Below, one piece after another: positions 1 to 7,744 of a stretch of DNA of 64,000 nt. The translations under genes and the position numbers were made by a program. The DNA lies in NCBI RefSeq assembly GCF_900115155.1, contig NZ_FOVM01000005.1, positions 124,001-188,000 of the forward strand. The letters are read 5' to 3'. The notes under the pieces are model-generated. The model was not told the DNA's origin, did no database searches, and saw only the letters and a list, made by a program, of their open reading frames with translations. This DNA is from Mycetocola miduiensis. GTDB taxonomy: Bacteria > Actinomycetota > Actinomycetes > Actinomycetales > Microbacteriaceae. Numbering within the stretch: position 1 is the first letter of the stretch; each line of letters starts with the position of its first letter.

Positions 1-490
1 CGTAGGCGAGCTTCGTAGCGACGAAGGCGATCAGGCCTGCGGTGAGCGGCGCCAGAACGGCGGGCAGGATGACTTTCGACATGAGCACGCCGAAGTCGAT
101 CGCACCGATGCCGAAACCGACGAGAGCGGCTCCGATGAGCCCGCCGAAGAGGGCGTGCGAGGAACTCGAGGGCAGACCGAGCAGCCAGGTCACCATGTTC
201 CAGACGATCGCGCCGATCAAACCGGCGAAGATCAGTTCCGGCGTGATCAGTACCCCCTCGTCGCCCTCTTTGATGATTCCGCCCGAGATGGTTTTCGCCA
301 CCTCCGTCGACAGGAAAGCGCCCACGAGGTTGAGGATCGCGGCGAGACCCACGGCGACCTTGGGCTTCAAAGCGCCCGTTGCGATGGGTGTTGCCATCGC
401 ATTCGCGGTGTCGTGGAATCCGTTAGTGAAGTCGAAGAAAAGAGCTAGTGCAATGACGAGCACGATAATAAGGGTGATGTCCACCGGCAT
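1..490 (-). CDS. pit: PiT-family inorganic phosphate transporter (C-terminal part outside window)
   Basis: About 163 N-terminal codons of a low-affinity phosphate permease of the cytoplasmic membrane are visible; the rest lies beyond base 1. The start is the ATG whose complement is at 488-490. Reading leftwards, the protein opens with a hydrophobic helix, then the family signature FDFTNGFHDTANAMAT, then a second helix and the SSSSHALFGG segment typical of PiT carriers (phosphate symport coupled to H+ or metal cations). A PhoU-like DUF47 gene often accompanies such carriers, but none lies on the visible side. Family assignment is secure; the exact coupling ion cannot be read from the sequence. 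Confidence 0.9.
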   Translation of the reverse strand, partial: MPVDITLIIVLVIALALFFDFTNGFHDTANAMATPIATGALKPKVAVGLAAILNLVGAFLSTEVAKTISGGIIKEGDEGVLITPELIFAGLIGAIVWNMVTWLLGLPSSSSHALFGGLIGAALVGFGIGAIDFGVLMSKVILPAVLAPLTAGLIAFVATKLAY

Positions 491-641
491 AGTTCTCTGA
501 GTAAGGACTCCCCCGCACGCACAAGGCCCGGAGAGAATTCACCGGGAGTTCATGAAAACAGGATTGCCAGTTGAGTCGGCCGTAATGATGATTACACCGC
601 TCGGTGCACGCGTCAACTTGAGCCCGGTGTTGCGACGGATG

Positions 642-2528
642 TCAGCGCCCGCCGCCACCACCACCGCCGCCCCCACCACCGGAGAAGCCGCCGCCTCCAG
701 AGCCGCCCGAACTCGACGCCGTAGCGCTGGCAGACCACGGCGTCGACGAACCGGAAGAGGTCGCGAAGGTCCCGACGCCTGCGGAAAAGGCATACGGAGA
801 AAAACCGGACCTGCTCGAGTACCAGTCCGGACCAGTGCCCGCCTGTTCGTAGTAGCGCCCCAGCTCCTCGGCCCACTGCTTGTCGATTCCCCAGAGGACC
901 GCGAACGGCAGGAGCTTCTCGTAGAAGGCCACCATCTCGACCATGTTGCCCGGGTGGACCGAGTCCTCGACGCTGACCCTTTCTGCGCCGGCCGGGCTCT
1001 GCAGCATTGCGATGCGATCGGCCTCAGCCAGCGCCAGGTACTCGCGAAGGCCGAGCAGGTAGTCCCGCACCTCGGCGCCCTCCGCTGTCAGCGCCTTGCG
1101 GGAGGAGACGGCGAAGAAGGTCCCTATCGTCGCAGCCAACCCGACCACACCGGAGAGCACGACCCACGCGTTGACGCCGTACAGGGCCACGGCGGCGATG
1201 AACAGTCCGAAGAGGGCAACGAGCGCAATGATGGCCGCCGCGATGAACCAGCGGGCACCACGAACCCTTCGCTTCACCCGGTACCCGGCGTCGACGGATG
1301 CCTCTGGCGCGCCCGCTACGAAAGCCTGGACTTCTTTTGCCAGCTCGGTGTCAGTGGCGCTGAGGTCCTTCATCGCGCCTGGCCGCCTGCGTTGACCGAA
1401 CAGCGCATCGAGGACCTCGACGTCCGCGGCGGATGCTCCGGCATCCGTCAGGAATTGCAGCCGATAGTCCGTCTTCGACGAGAACAGCGACGACGATTCG
1501 CCGTCGTCGATGATCCGCAGGTTGCGCCTCACAGCGAGGCTGAGAATCAGGGCAGGCATCGCCTTCGCTGCTTTGCCGATCAGGTCTGCAGCGACGAAGA
1601 TGTCGAGTGCTTTCGGCACTGTGTATTGCGGCACGATGATGCCACGGCCTGGAGCGTCTCGCGTGTGCCGGCGCCTCGCGGCAAAGGCTGCGAGAAACGA
1701 GAGCACGCCTGCCCCCGCGAGCGCGGCAGGAACCACGGTGAATACCGGCCACGTGGACGGAATCTCGGGCGTCACAAAGGTGCCCTTGTCGAAGGCGATC
1801 GCCAGCGAGAAGTTTTCGCCCGGTGCGAGCCCGGCGACGGGTGACGCGAACTCCCTCCCGCCACCGACGCTCGTCTCTGAGAGTTCGCACTGCCTCGTCG
1901 ACCCTTCCGGTCCCACGTAGCAGGCGGACTGTCCGGTCAGTGCGCCGGTCAGTTCCTCGGGAACCACGACACGCATCTGTGCCTCGGCGAACGGCTGCTC
2001 CCAACCGGTCCCGGGCGCATCCCAGTAGAACTCGTCTGCCTGGGTGTCAGCGAAGGCGCGCACGGCGTCGCGCTGCGTGTACTCGATCACGTAGGTCTGG
2101 CTGCCGCGGACGTAGTCGTCCGTGCCGAGCGCCAGCTGGATGAAGCCGTCCTCCGTCTCCGAGTCGTCGTACGGGACCGGGTTGCCGTTGGCATCCGTCA
2201 CCGAAACAACCTGCGTGTGCAGGTCGACGCCGAGGTAGCCCTCGGGGATGGCCCGGATGATGCCCTTGTTCTGGTCGAAGTCGGGGAACTGTGCAACGAA
2301 CGTCTCGATGGCGGTGAGGGTCGAATGACCCTGGTCATCCCTGCCGAGGGTGTACTCGCCGTCGAACGAGCTGAAGGTGAAATCCGATACGCCAGAGCGG
2401 ATGCCGGGATCCGCGGCAACCGCAGGAACGGGAAGCCACAGCACACCCGCGGCGGCGAAGGCGAGCACAATCGCCGCGGTGCTGCGGCGGCGAGTCGAAC
2501 GGGAATCGGGCCTCGGCTGAAGGGACAT
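642..2528 (-). CDS. DUF2207 domain-containing membrane protein with glycine-rich tail
   Basis: A 628-residue membrane protein of unknown function. An N-terminal signal/anchor (about residues 17-38, ending near PVPAVAA) is followed by a beta-rich extracellular region of about 200 residues, typical of DUF2207. Then come one transmembrane helix (around 257-280), a cytoplasmic segment, and two more helices (around 428-478). The extreme C-terminus is a run of glycine with few serines, a usual ending in this family. The ATG at 2528 is preceded by TAGGCT six bases upstream, so the mRNA is probably leaderless. It lies just behind the broken aldo/keto reductase, transcribed in the same direction. Role unknown; the family is often found near LemA genes, which are not visible here. 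Confidence 0.85.
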   Translation of the reverse strand: MSLQPRPDSRSTRRRSTAAIVLAFAAAGVLWLPVPAVAADPGIRSGVSDFTFSSFDGEYTLGRDDQGHSTLTAIETFVAQFPDFDQNKGIIRAIPEGYLGVDLHTQVVSVTDANGNPVPYDDSETEDGFIQLALGTDDYVRGSQTYVIEYTQRDAVRAFADTQADEFYWDAPGTGWEQPFAEAQMRVVVPEELTGALTGQSACYVGPEGSTRQCELSETSVGGGREFASPVAGLAPGENFSLAIAFDKGTFVTPEIPSTWPVFTVVPAALAGAGVLSFLAAFAARRRHTRDAPGRGIIVPQYTVPKALDIFVAADLIGKAAKAMPALILSLAVRRNLRIIDDGESSSLFSSKTDYRLQFLTDAGASAADVEVLDALFGQRRRPGAMKDLSATDTELAKEVQAFVAGAPEASVDAGYRVKRRVRGARWFIAAAIIALVALFGLFIAAVALYGVNAWVVLSGVVGLAATIGTFFAVSSRKALTAEGAEVRDYLLGLREYLALAEADRIAMLQSPAGAERVSVEDSVHPGNMVEMVAFYEKLLPFAVLWGIDKQWAEELGRYYEQAGTGPDWYSSRSGFSPYAFSAGVGTFATSSGSSTPWSASATASSSGGSGGGGFSGGGGGGGGGGGR

Positions 2529-2534
2529 GACCTC

Positions 2535-2540
2535 AGCCTA
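2535..2540 (-). promoter_or_regulatory. leaderless -10 box of the DUF2207 gene
   Basis: TAGGCT on the minus strand, six bases before the ATG at 2528. It leaves no room for a ribosome binding site. Confidence 0.55.
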
Positions 2541-2546
2541 GGAGCA

Positions 2547-3385
2547 CTACATTTCTTCGTGGGTGTTCGGGTCTCCGCCGAACAGTCGCCCGTCGGCGCG
2601 GCCGAGTGCGGTGATCGCGGCGATCTCCTCCGTGCTCAGTTCCACCGGCGGGATGTCGAAGTTCGAACGCTGGCGGTCCGATGCGCCGACTTCGGAATCG
2701 GCACGACGCCGCGCAACTGGTGCCAGCGCAGCACCACCTGACTGGCGCTGATCCCGTGCGCTGCGGCGATGTCGCCGACAACGGATTCCTGGTACGGGGC
2801 GGCTCGCTTGCCGAGCGGACTCCAGGCCTCCGTCACGATCCCGTGCTCGGCGTGGAACGCGACGAGTGCCTCCTGGGGGAAATACGGGTGCAGCTCGACC
2901 TGGTTCACAGCTGGCAGGACACCGGTTTCGGTTCCGATCCGCTCGATCAACTCCTCGGTGAAGTTGGAGACGCCGATCGAGCGCACCCGCGAGTCCTTCT
3001 GCAACTGGGCCATGGCCTTCCAGCTTTCGGCGTACCGGCCGACGCGGGGGTTCGGCCAGTGGATCAGGTACAGGTCGACGGTGTCGACCCCGAGTGCCGC
3101 GCACGACGCATCGAAGGAACGCATGGTCTCGGCGTAGCCGTGGTCCCTGCCGGGAAGCTTCGTGGTGAGGACGATCTCGTTACGGGCCACGTCACTCTCG
3201 GCGATCGCCCGGCCGATGGCACCCTCGTTGCCGTAGTTCACAGCGGTGTCGATGAGCCGGTAGCCGATGTCGAGGGCGCTGATGACGGCATCCGTCGCCT
3301 CCTGCCCTTTCAGCGGGTAGGTGCCGAACCCGATGGCGGGGATCGTGTGGCCGTCGTGCAACGTGTGGGCGCGCAGGATGCTCAT
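2547..3385 (-). pseudogene. aldo/keto reductase, interrupted by a frameshift
   Basis: An NADPH-dependent aldo/keto reductase split over two frames. The first frame (start 3385) carries the family landmarks GFGTYPL, DTAVNYGNE, the catalytic-type lysine in TTKLPG, the HWPNP segment and the IPKSA cofactor loop. It then runs into a stop at 2636. The normal C-terminus (RSNFDIPPVELSTEEIAAI to the end at 2547) continues in another frame. The breakpoint lies around 2681-2690, just after IPKSA, and one missing base explains it. Rejoined, the protein would have about 279 residues, the usual size. It is either a recent pseudogene or a sequencing error; all other family features are intact. A TAGGGT box lies six bases before the ATG. 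Confidence 0.8.
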
Positions 3386-3391
3386 GCCTCG

Positions 3392-3397
3392 ACCCTA
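3392..3397 (-). promoter_or_regulatory. leaderless -10 box of the aldo/keto reductase
   Basis: TAGGGT on the minus strand, six bases before the ATG at 3385. It lies back to back with the ptrB box on the other strand. Confidence 0.5.
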
Positions 3398-3403
3398 CGC
3401 GGG

Positions 3404-3409
3404 TAGCGT
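3404..3409 (+). promoter_or_regulatory. leaderless -10 box of ptrB
   Basis: TAGCGT six bases before the ATG at 3416. Only six bases separate it from the divergent aldo/keto reductase box. Confidence 0.55.
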
Positions 3410-3415
3410 TGCAGC

Positions 3416-5533
3416 ATGGCTTCTCTTCTTCCGCCGCGCGCGGCGACGCACCCAACCGAGCGAATCCACCACGGCGACACCGTGATCGACAACTACGAGT
3501 GGCTGCGCGACAAGGAGAGTGCCGAGGTGATCGCGCACCTCAATGCCGAGAACGCTTATACCGAGCAGCAGAACGCACACCTCGCCGGCCTGCGGGAGAC
3601 GATCTTCGGCGAGATCAAGGGCCGCACTCTCGAAACCGACCTCAGTGTGCCGGTCCGCGAGGGGAGCTGGTGGTACTACGGCCGGAGCGTCGAGGGCAAG
3701 GAATACGGCATCCACTGCCGCGCTCCGATCGCCGATGAGAACGACTGGACTCCCCCGGCGCTCGAGCCGGGCGTCGATGTGCCAGGGGAACAGATTCTCC
3801 TCGACGGAAACGTTGAAGCCGAGGGTCACGATTTCTTCTCGCTCGGCTCGTTCGATGTTTCCCAGGACGGCGAACTCCTCGCCTGGGCCGTTGACACCGA
3901 GGGCGATGAACGGTTCACCCTGCGCGTCCGCAACCTCGTGACCGGTGAGGACCTTGCCGACGAGATCCAGAACACCTCACACGGCGCCGTGTTCTCGCCT
4001 GACGGCCGGTTCGTGTTCTACACCACCGTCGATGAATCCTGGCGGCCTGACACCCTCTGGCGCCACGAGGTCGGCACGCCGACACGAGCCGATGTTCTCG
4101 TTCTGTCCGAACCCGACGAGCGGTTCTGGGTGGGCGTCGGCGTGACCCGGAGTTCCCGATACGTCCAGGTCGTCGTCTCCTCGAGTGTCACCAGCGAATG
4201 GCTGCTCATCGACGGCCACGATGTCACAACCGAACCACGCGTCGTCTGGCCGCGACGCGACGATGTCGAATACTCCGTCGAGCACGCGGTGATCGGCGGT
4301 GAAGACACCCTCCTGATCCTGCACAACGCGGACGCGCCCAATTTCGAGCTCGTCGCGGTATCGCCGGATGCCACGGGCAACGGCCCAGGGGACGCCATGG
4401 TCGTGCGAGCCCACAGCGACGAGGTGCGGCTGGAAGACGTGGAGGCCTTTGCCGGTCACCTCGTCTTCGGTTACCGCCGTGACGGGTTGAGCCGGCTTGC
4501 CATCGCCACGCTCGACGGTGTTTCGTCGCCAGACGCGATCGACGTGCGCGAAGTCGGCTTCGACGAACCGCTCTATACCGTCGGGGCATCCGCGAACCCG
4601 GAGTGGGCACAGCCGACCGTCCGGCTGTCATACGGGTCGCTCGTCACGCCGGCAACGGTGTACGACCTCGACGTGGCCAGCGGCAAACTCACGCAGCTGA
4701 AACAGCAGCCGGTTCTCGGTGGCTACTCCCCCGACGACTACGAGCAGGCACGCGAGTGGGCGACGGCCGACGACGGCACCCGGGTGCCGATCTCACTCGT
4801 CTGGAAACGCGGCACGTCGCGCCCGGCTCCGCTTCTGCTCTACGGTTACGGATCCTACGAAGCGAGCATGGACCCGGCGATGTCGATTGCGCGGCTCAGC
4901 CTGCTCGACCGCGGGGTGACGTTCGCGATCGCCCACGTGCGCGGCGGCGGTGAGCTCGGCAGGGCCTGGTACGAGAACGGCAAGACGCTCAGCAAGAAGA
5001 ACACCTTCACCGACTTCGTCGCGTGTGCGCGGCACCTCGTCGATGCCGGGTACACGACGCCGGATGCCATGGTGGCCGAAGGCGGAAGCGCCGGCGGCCT
5101 GCTGATGGGTGCCGTCGCGAATCTCGCGCCGGAACTGTTCACGGGCATCCTCGCCGAGGTTCCCTTCGTAGACCCGCTCACGAGCATCCTCGACCCGGAC
5201 CTGCCGCTCACCGTCATCGAGTGGGACGAGTGGGGAAACCCGCTGAAGAACGCTGACGTCTATGGATATATGAAGTCGTACTCCCCCTATGAGAACGTGC
5301 GGGACGACGTGGAATACCCGCGGATCCTCGCTGTGACGAGTATCAACGACACCCGCGTGCTCTACGTGGAGCCCGCGAAGTGGGTCGCCAGGCTGCGCGA
5401 GGTCGGCGCCCCGGTACAGTTCAAGGTTGAGATGAACGCTGGGCACGGCGGCGTGAGCGGGCGGTACAACGCGTGGCGCGAGCGGGCGTACGAGCTGGCG
5501 TGGGTGCTCGACACCCTGGGGCTCGCGAGCTGA
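3416..5533 (+). CDS. ptrB: oligopeptidase B (S9A prolyl oligopeptidase family)
   Basis: A 705-residue cytosolic serine peptidase that cuts short peptides after basic residues (family knowledge). The N-terminal two thirds form the seven-bladed propeller, opening with PTERIHHGDTVIDNYEWLRD. The C-terminal alpha/beta-hydrolase domain carries the nucleophile in GGSAGG (about residue 558), the acidic residue in SINDTRV (about 644) and the catalytic histidine in NAGHGG (about 678). The segment WDEWGNPL and the length are typical of protease II rather than of prolyl endopeptidase. It is divergent from the aldo/keto reductase with only 30 bases between starts, and probably translated from a leaderless mRNA. 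A second S9A enzyme is encoded at 49110-51152. Confidence 0.93.
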   Translation: MASLLPPRAATHPTERIHHGDTVIDNYEWLRDKESAEVIAHLNAENAYTEQQNAHLAGLRETIFGEIKGRTLETDLSVPVREGSWWYYGRSVEGKEYGIHCRAPIADENDWTPPALEPGVDVPGEQILLDGNVEAEGHDFFSLGSFDVSQDGELLAWAVDTEGDERFTLRVRNLVTGEDLADEIQNTSHGAVFSPDGRFVFYTTVDESWRPDTLWRHEVGTPTRADVLVLSEPDERFWVGVGVTRSSRYVQVVVSSSVTSEWLLIDGHDVTTEPRVVWPRRDDVEYSVEHAVIGGEDTLLILHNADAPNFELVAVSPDATGNGPGDAMVVRAHSDEVRLEDVEAFAGHLVFGYRRDGLSRLAIATLDGVSSPDAIDVREVGFDEPLYTVGASANPEWAQPTVRLSYGSLVTPATVYDLDVASGKLTQLKQQPVLGGYSPDDYEQAREWATADDGTRVPISLVWKRGTSRPAPLLLYGYGSYEASMDPAMSIARLSLLDRGVTFAIAHVRGGGELGRAWYENGKTLSKKNTFTDFVACARHLVDAGYTTPDAMVAEGGSAGGLLMGAVANLAPELFTGILAEVPFVDPLTSILDPDLPLTVIEWDEWGNPLKNADVYGYMKSYSPYENVRDDVEYPRILAVTSINDTRVLYVEPAKWVARLREVGAPVQFKVEMNAGHGGVSGRYNAWRERAYELAWVLDTLGLAS

Positions 5534-5613
5534 GCTTCCGGCGGCCGCGAACAGCCGAGATGGCTGGGGGTCGCCGTCACGTTCCCGAGATTACCTTGGT
5601 ACTGGCTGCCGCC

Positions 5614-5639
5614 TTTGCTAGAGCTTCGCTCTAGCCAAA
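5614..5639. terminator. stem-loop between convergent ptrB and pfkA
   Basis: GCTAGAGC (5617-5624), loop TTC, GCTCTAGC (5628-5635): a perfect 8-bp stem flanked by TTT and AAA, so it can serve both strands. The pfkA stop codon TAG (5631-5633) lies inside the stem. Confidence 0.6.
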
Positions 5640-6659
5640 GAGAATCGCAGCCTCGTCGTAACGGTCCTGAGGCACCGTCTTGAGCCCACCGAGGGCATCC
5701 TCGAACGGCACGTTGACGATGTCGGTTCCCCGCAGCGAGACCATGGTCCCCCACTCCTCCTTCATGACGGAGTCGATCGCCGCCATGCCGAGGCGCGTGG
5801 CGAGCACACGGTCGTACGCGCTCGGAACGCCACCCCGCTGGAGGTGCCCAAGCACTGTGGCACGGGATTCGATACCGGTGCACTCCTCGATGATCGGTGC
5901 GAGCACGTCGGCGATGCCACCGAGGCGCGGACGGTTGAACGCGTCGAGGCCCTTCTCCGAGTGCGCGCTTTCCATCGTGTCGAGAGTGAACCCCTCTGAG
6001 ACGACGATGACCGGCGCACGCCCGCGATCGCCAACGCTCTGCGCCCAGGCACAGATCTGGTCGATCGACTGCGGCTGCTCGGGGATGAGGATGGCGTGGG
6101 CACCGGCAGCCATACCGGCGTGCAGGGCGATCCAGCCGACGTGACGGCCCATCACCTCCACGACCATGCAGCGCCGGTGGGATTCACCGGTGGTGCGGAG
6201 TCGGTCGATGGCTTCGGTCGCGATTTCGACTGCGGTGTCGAACCCAAACGAGTAGTCGGTGGCGTCGAGGTCGTTGTCAATCGTCTTGGGTACGCCGACG
6301 ATCTTGAGCCCGGCATCCGTCAGCCGCTTCGCTGCGGCGAGGGTTCCTTCGCCGCCGATGGCGATGAGCGCCTGGACTCCGAGCCGGTCCATCGTAGCCT
6401 GGATGTTGTCGGGACCACCGTGCGGTCCTTCGAACGGGTTGGTGCGGCTGGTGCCGAGGACCGTGCCGCCCTGCTTGCCGAGCCCGCGGACGCTGTGCCG
6501 GTCGAGCGGCATGGTCAGCCCTTCGACGAGACCCTTCCACCCGTCGCGGATGCCGACGAACTCCTGGTTGTGGATCCGAGTGCCTTTGAGCACAGCGCCT
6601 CGGATGACGGCGTTCAGTCCGGGGCAGTCGCCACCGCTGGTGAGCACACCAATTCTCAT
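5631..6659 (-). CDS. pfkA: 6-phosphofructokinase
   Basis: A 342-residue cytosolic enzyme phosphorylating fructose 6-phosphate to fructose 1,6-bisphosphate in glycolysis. The N-terminus MRIGVLTSGGDCPGLNAVIR and the PKTIDND catalytic loop (about residue 123) are diagnostic. At the phosphoryl-donor site it reads GGEGT, with glycine at the position equivalent to E. coli Gly104, which favours ATP. Lysine stands at the position equivalent to Gly124, a residue also found in PPi-using enzymes. This mixed signature occurs in actinobacterial ATP-dependent PFKs, so ATP is the likelier donor. GAGGAA lies upstream of the ATG. The gene is convergent with ptrB; a stem-loop overlaps its stop. Confidence 0.93.
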   Translation of the reverse strand: MRIGVLTSGGDCPGLNAVIRGAVLKGTRIHNQEFVGIRDGWKGLVEGLTMPLDRHSVRGLGKQGGTVLGTSRTNPFEGPHGGPDNIQATMDRLGVQALIAIGGEGTLAAAKRLTDAGLKIVGVPKTIDNDLDATDYSFGFDTAVEIATEAIDRLRTTGESHRRCMVVEVMGRHVGWIALHAGMAAGAHAILIPEQPQSIDQICAWAQSVGDRGRAPVIVVSEGFTLDTMESAHSEKGLDAFNRPRLGGIADVLAPIIEECTGIESRATVLGHLQRGGVPSAYDRVLATRLGMAAIDSVMKEEWGTMVSLRGTDIVNVPFEDALGGLKTVPQDRYDEAAILFG

Positions 6660-6797
6660 AGGGTTGTTCCTCGTACTGGAGCTGGGGGAATGAAAAGGGC
6701 AGCGACGTTGCTGACTTGAGGATAGCGTGAGACGCGGCCCGTTCGCTGGTCGGCGGTCCCCGCCCTGTTCCAGTCCCGACGAAAAGATTCTTTCACC

Positions 6798-7055
6798 ATG
6801 GATTTCATCCCCGCTGACGGCACGATCACGATGTTCTCAACGACCTGGTGCGGCTACTGCAGCCGCCTCAAGTCACAGCTCGACAAAGAGGGCATCGGGT
6901 ACATCGAGATCAACATCGAGGATGTTCCTGGTACGGCCGAGTACGTCGCAAGCGTCAACGGCGGCAACCAGACGGTGCCGACCGTGGTCTACCCCGACGG
7001 TTCGACGGCCACCAACCCGTCGCTCATGGCCGTGAAGGCCGCGCTCAGCGCCTGA
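6798..7055 (+). CDS. mrx1: mycoredoxin (glutaredoxin-like)
   Basis: An 85-residue thioredoxin-fold protein with the redox motif CGYC at residues 18-21, preceded by MFSTTW. It also has the TVP cis-proline segment (QTVPTVV) and the small size of actinobacterial mycoredoxin-1. By family knowledge it reduces mixed disulfides formed between proteins and mycothiol in the cytosol, with mycothiol as electron donor. The context fits mycothiol biology, since another mycothiol-linked protein is encoded at 21023. A GATTCT box six bases before the ATG may be a weak leaderless promoter; no convincing ribosome binding site is visible. Confidence 0.88.
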   Translation: MDFIPADGTITMFSTTWCGYCSRLKSQLDKEGIGYIEINIEDVPGTAEYVASVNGGNQTVPTVVYPDGSTATNPSLMAVKAALSA

Positions 7056-7107
7056 CGTCACTCCGCCCCTCACTCCGCAATGGGTGGAGTTCGATGCTGC
7101 GCGCGCG

Positions 7108-7113
7108 TAGCCT
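7108..7113 (+). promoter_or_regulatory. leaderless -10 box of the small acidic gene
   Basis: TAGCCT six bases before the ATG at 7120. It is the main external support that the short reading frame is a gene. Confidence 0.5.
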
Positions 7114-7119
7114 CGAACC

Positions 7120-7329
7120 ATGACACACGACACGAACGACAACGACCCGCTCAGCGACTTCTCCGTGCCGCAGGATGCCGACCTCGTCGCCGACGATCCG
7201 GCCGGCGACACGAGCGAGTCGGTGACCGAGGATCCGGGTGAGCAGGCAGATCGCGTCGCGGAGGACCCTTCGGTGAAGGCAGATTCACCTGCGGAGGCCG
7301 AGGAACTGACGCCCGAACCGGGCGCGTAG
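7120..7329 (+). CDS. small acidic protein of unknown function
   Basis: A 69-residue, very acidic and probably disordered protein built from repeats of the type (A/S/T)EDP or ADDP, rich in Asp, Glu, Ser and Ala. It has no cysteine, hydrophobic core or membrane segment. I do not recognise a family. A TAGCCT -10 box at the leaderless distance supports it as a real gene, and the composition looks selected rather than random. It follows the mycoredoxin gene on the same strand after 64 bases, but its own promoter argues against an obligate operon. Confidence 0.55.
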   Translation: MTHDTNDNDPLSDFSVPQDADLVADDPAGDTSESVTEDPGEQADRVAEDPSVKADSPAEAEELTPEPGA

Positions 7330-7382
7330 TTGTTCAGCACGGCGCCCGACAGAGAGGCGCACGCGGATTAGCTGTGCTCAGG

Positions 7383-7742
7383 TCAGCGGCGTTCCGGCGC
7401 CTCTGACCGCGGCACGGTGATCATGATGCCCGCCGCCACGAGGAAGATCGGTGCGATCAGCTGCGCCGACATCCAGCCTGTTCCGGTGAGCCCCAGCGGG
7501 AACACCGGGTTCCACAGCACGACAATCGGCACGAGGACGACCAGCCACCACCATCTGCGTCCCGCAATCGCGAACCACGCGACGATCACGGCAAGGATCG
7601 CCACGACGAAACGCACGACGATGAACCAGCTGCTGTCGATCAGGGCGACCCCGACGAACAGCACGATCGCCGCGAGGATGCCCGGGGCGAGCGCCGGTCG
7701 CGTAAAGTTTGGCACCGCGGGCTTCACGGCCGCTTTCGCCAC
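7383..7742 (-). CDS. small multi-pass membrane protein (DUF6804-like)
   Basis: A 119-residue integral membrane protein with about four hydrophobic helices (roughly residues 20-36, 40-60, 66-82 and 92-110) and basic connecting loops. The WNPVFPL segment and overall pattern resemble the DUF6804 family of small actinobacterial membrane proteins; I cannot confirm this without a search. It starts with GTG two bases after the helicase stop codon, using a GGAGG-like site in the end of that gene. It is therefore probably co-transcribed and translationally coupled with the helicase. Function unknown. Confidence 0.75.
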   Translation of the reverse strand: MAKAAVKPAVPNFTRPALAPGILAAIVLFVGVALIDSSWFIVVRFVVAILAVIVAWFAIAGRRWWWLVVLVPIVVLWNPVFPLGLTGTGWMSAQLIAPIFLVAAGIMITVPRSEAPERR

Positions 7743-7744
7743 TG

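Noticed and set aside
539-640. Protein-like tail (GLKLTRAPSGVIIITADS) after the DUF2207 stop in another frame
   Set aside because: About 33 codons only, without start; too short to separate from chance.
552-1844. Long open frame on the plus strand (430 codons)
   Set aside because: It lies antisense to the DUF2207 gene, is arginine-rich and has no family likeness; long antisense frames are common at this GC content.
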